Source: Woeseiaceae bacterium
Lineage (GTDB): Bacteria > Pseudomonadota > Gammaproteobacteria > Steroidobacterales > Woeseiaceae
DNA: 6,821 nt
Direction of reading: 5' to 3'
Assembly: GCA_013138675.1 (NCBI GenBank)
Contig: WTCH01000024.1
Span: 1-6,821, forward strand
Position numbers and translations under genes: made by a program. Shown here one piece after another: positions 5,167-6,821 of this stretch. Within the stretch, counting starts at the first letter, position 1; each line of letters starts with the position of its first letter. Below the pieces are notes generated by a model. That model did not search any database and was not told the DNA's origin. It saw only the letters and a program-made list of their open reading frames with translations.

Positions 5167-6821
5167 TTGACTAGAAAACTTTCCTACCGCGCTGACATTG
5201 ATGGACTGAGAGCCGTTGCAGTCCTGGCTGTTATTGCAGCCCACCTGCCTGAAAATTTCCTGCCCAGTGGATTTCTGGGCGTAGATGTCTTCTTCGCAAT
5301 TTCAGGCTTTGTCGTCACCGCCTCACTGCTAAACCAGCAACGAACAGAACTCGCGCGGCTCTATGTGGGCTTTCTCTCAAGGCGAGTAAAGCGCTTGCTG
5401 CCCGCGCTCGCCGTATGTGTGGCGGTTACCGTCGTAGTTGTATTGGCGACCGACCCTTTCCCGCAGCACTCAGTTCAAACGGGGCTCGCCGCTCTGTTCG
5501 GCTTTGCAAATGTCGTACTGTTCTTCTTTGAACTCGATTACTTTTCTCCGTCGTCCATATTCAACGCGTTTACCCATACCTGGTCATTGGGGGTAGAAGA
5601 ACAGTTCTACGTCGTATTCCCGATGTTCGCGTGGTTTTTCTACTACAGAACCAAGACCGATTCTTTCAAGGCGTTGGCTGGCGCCATGATCGTGGGTGGC
5701 CTGATATCTGTAGTGCTGTTTGCCTGGTTGTACGAGGATCATCAGGCCGCGGCTTTTTTCCTGATGCCCACCCGGATCTGGGAGTTGGGCGTCGGTGCGC
5801 TGGTCTTCCTGGGGACGCGCCGCAGGCAGTCGGGGCCGTTGCAGGGGATCTTCAGGCGCCTGTCCCCGTTCGCCCTGGTGGCATTGATAGCTTGCTTCTT
5901 CGTTCCGGAGCATTACGCAATGCCCGCCACATTGGCAGCCGTTGGATTGACGGGAGTGCTGCTGGCCTCTGACGATCGGTCCCTGGCGGCGCGCCTGCTG
6001 ATGCTGCCGCCCGTCGTATACATCGGGAGAATTTCCTATTCTCTCTACTTGTGGCACTGGCCGATTATTGCCCTGGGACCGATCGTTCTTGCAACCACCT
6101 GGCGATCTTCAGCTGTGTACGTAGTTGCCATGGCAATTGCCGCCGTCATTTCATTTCACTGGGTCGAAAAACCCTTGCGATACATGGCCTGGACGACTCG
6201 CCGGGGACTTGATATTGGATTGGGGCTAGCCTGTAATCTAGTGCTTGCCGCTGTATTGCTCTTCATGATGGCTGGGGCAGGTTCAACTTCAGGGTCCGCA
6301 ACAGTCGCTCTTCACCCTCCCTCCTATCTGCCCGTCATTCCCAGCGGTAAATCGCATGTGCTGACCTGTGCACTGGATGGCGGGAGCAGGACATTTAAGC
6401 CCGACACTGTCAGCAACTGCACGGTGCCGCCAGAACCCGGCATGCCAACCATCTGGACCATGGGAGACAGTCACTCCGGGCATTTGCAGGGCATGTTGTA
6501 CGAACTACACGACAGGCTTGGCGTGGGCGTGCACCTGGTCGAAACGCCCGGCTGGAGCTTTCCATTTCCAGCCGGCAAAAAGTTCGCACCACGCGAGGCG
6601 GTGTTCGGCGAGATTTCCGCGATGTTCAAGCCCGGCGATATCGTTCTCGTATCGCGAATTTTCCTTACGCGCACCCGTCCGTACTCGGTTCTGGAATTGA
6701 GGCCCTGGCTATACAACGCCTCTCGTCTTGCCGAGGATCTCGCCAGACAAGGGGTGAGACTGGTTATCACCGGGCCACCACCGTTGTTTCACTACGACGA
6801 CATCCGTGAGTGCAGCCTGGA
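5167..6821 (+). CDS. Acyltransferase-3/SGNH fusion O-acyltransferase, OafA-like (3' end beyond the window)
   Basis: The frame is open to the window end: 551 residues seen, probably 80-120 missing. The N-terminal acyltransferase-3 domain (about 1-350, ten or so helices) begins YRADIDGLRAVAVLAV (7-22). It has H26, the probable catalytic His of this family, GFLGVDVFFAISGF (35-48), WSLGVEEQFY (139-148), GRISYSLYLWHWP (287-299) and VEKPLR (333-338). After a last membrane helix (about 355-375), the periplasmic SGNH domain starts, with GDSH at 433-436 supplying the likely nucleophile S435. Such fusions O-acylate surface polysaccharides, lipopolysaccharide or peptidoglycan. The start TTG 5167 is the only start codon between an upstream in-frame TGA (5110-5112) and the conserved N-terminal motif. 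It lies four bases after the dctM stop with no ribosome site, suggesting reinitiation. The acceptor is unknown. Confidence 0.9.
   Translation, partial: MTRKLSYRADIDGLRAVAVLAVIAAHLPENFLPSGFLGVDVFFAISGFVVTASLLNQQRTELARLYVGFLSRRVKRLLPALAVCVAVTVVVVLATDPFPQHSVQTGLAALFGFANVVLFFFELDYFSPSSIFNAFTHTWSLGVEEQFYVVFPMFAWFFYYRTKTDSFKALAGAMIVGGLISVVLFAWLYEDHQAAAFFLMPTRIWELGVGALVFLGTRRRQSGPLQGIFRRLSPFALVALIACFFVPEHYAMPATLAAVGLTGVLLASDDRSLAARLLMLPPVVYIGRISYSLYLWHWPIIALGPIVLATTWRSSAVYVVAMAIAAVISFHWVEKPLRYMAWTTRRGLDIGLGLACNLVLAAVLLFMMAGAGSTSGSATVALHPPSYLPVIPSGKSHVLTCALDGGSRTFKPDTVSNCTVPPEPGMPTIWTMGDSHSGHLQGMLYELHDRLGVGVHLVETPGWSFPFPAGKKFAPREAVFGEISAMFKPGDIVLVSRIFLTRTRPYSVLELRPWLYNASRLAEDLARQGVRLVITGPPPLFHYDDIRECSL

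Noticed and set aside
5584..6057. Minus-strand frame of 157 codons within the acyltransferase
   Set aside because: Its product is rich in Gln, Arg and His with no domain; it mirrors the strongly supported acyltransferase on the plus strand.

Overview
The window looks like ordinary chromosomal sequence from a Gram-negative proteobacterium, most likely a gammaproteobacterium. This rests on a periplasmic-binding-protein TRAP transporter, an OafA-type acyltransferase that needs periplasmic topology, moderate-to-high GC, short intergenic gaps and Shine-Dalgarno starts. No species is named, because nothing in the sequence decides it. There are no RNA genes, CRISPR arrays, insertion sequences or phage genes.

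Left part (1-1147): a DoxX-family membrane protein on the minus strand diverges from two tandem TM2-domain membrane proteins on the plus strand. A 121-base gap between them carries two plausible back-to-back sigma-70 promoters. The two TM2 genes overlap by ATGA and share a C-terminal signature, so they look like an old duplication that is still translated together. A perfect hairpin lies just past the doxX stop.

Middle (1131-2135): an M48-type zinc metalloprotease on the minus strand converges on, and overlaps by 17 bases, the second TM2 gene. Its conserved protease core is clear. The membrane anchor is encoded upstream of the only standard in-frame start (a GTG), in a stretch with no ATG, GTG or TTG. 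The start is therefore unresolved: a rare AUU start, coupling to a small upstream ORF, or a frameshift. The divergent intergenic region beyond it holds an 8-bp perfect inverted repeat before the TRAP operon.

Right part (2136-6821): a complete three-component TRAP transporter in the order binding protein (P), small permease (Q), large permease (M), of the TakP / mannitol-chloroaromatic type. It is followed after four bases by a fused acyltransferase-3/SGNH O-acyltransferase that runs off the window end. All four genes are on the plus strand with overlaps or a 4-base gap, and two appear to start with TTG, so they probably form one translationally coupled operon. The transporter should take up an organic acid using a sodium gradient. 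Two positions thought to bind ligand and sodium in TakP seem changed here (Gln to Glu, Trp to Phe), so the substrate may differ from a 2-oxoacid.

I found no clear previously undescribed system. The best points for a second look are the missing start codon of the protease, the altered binding site of the TRAP receptor, and the acyltransferase coupled to the transporter operon.
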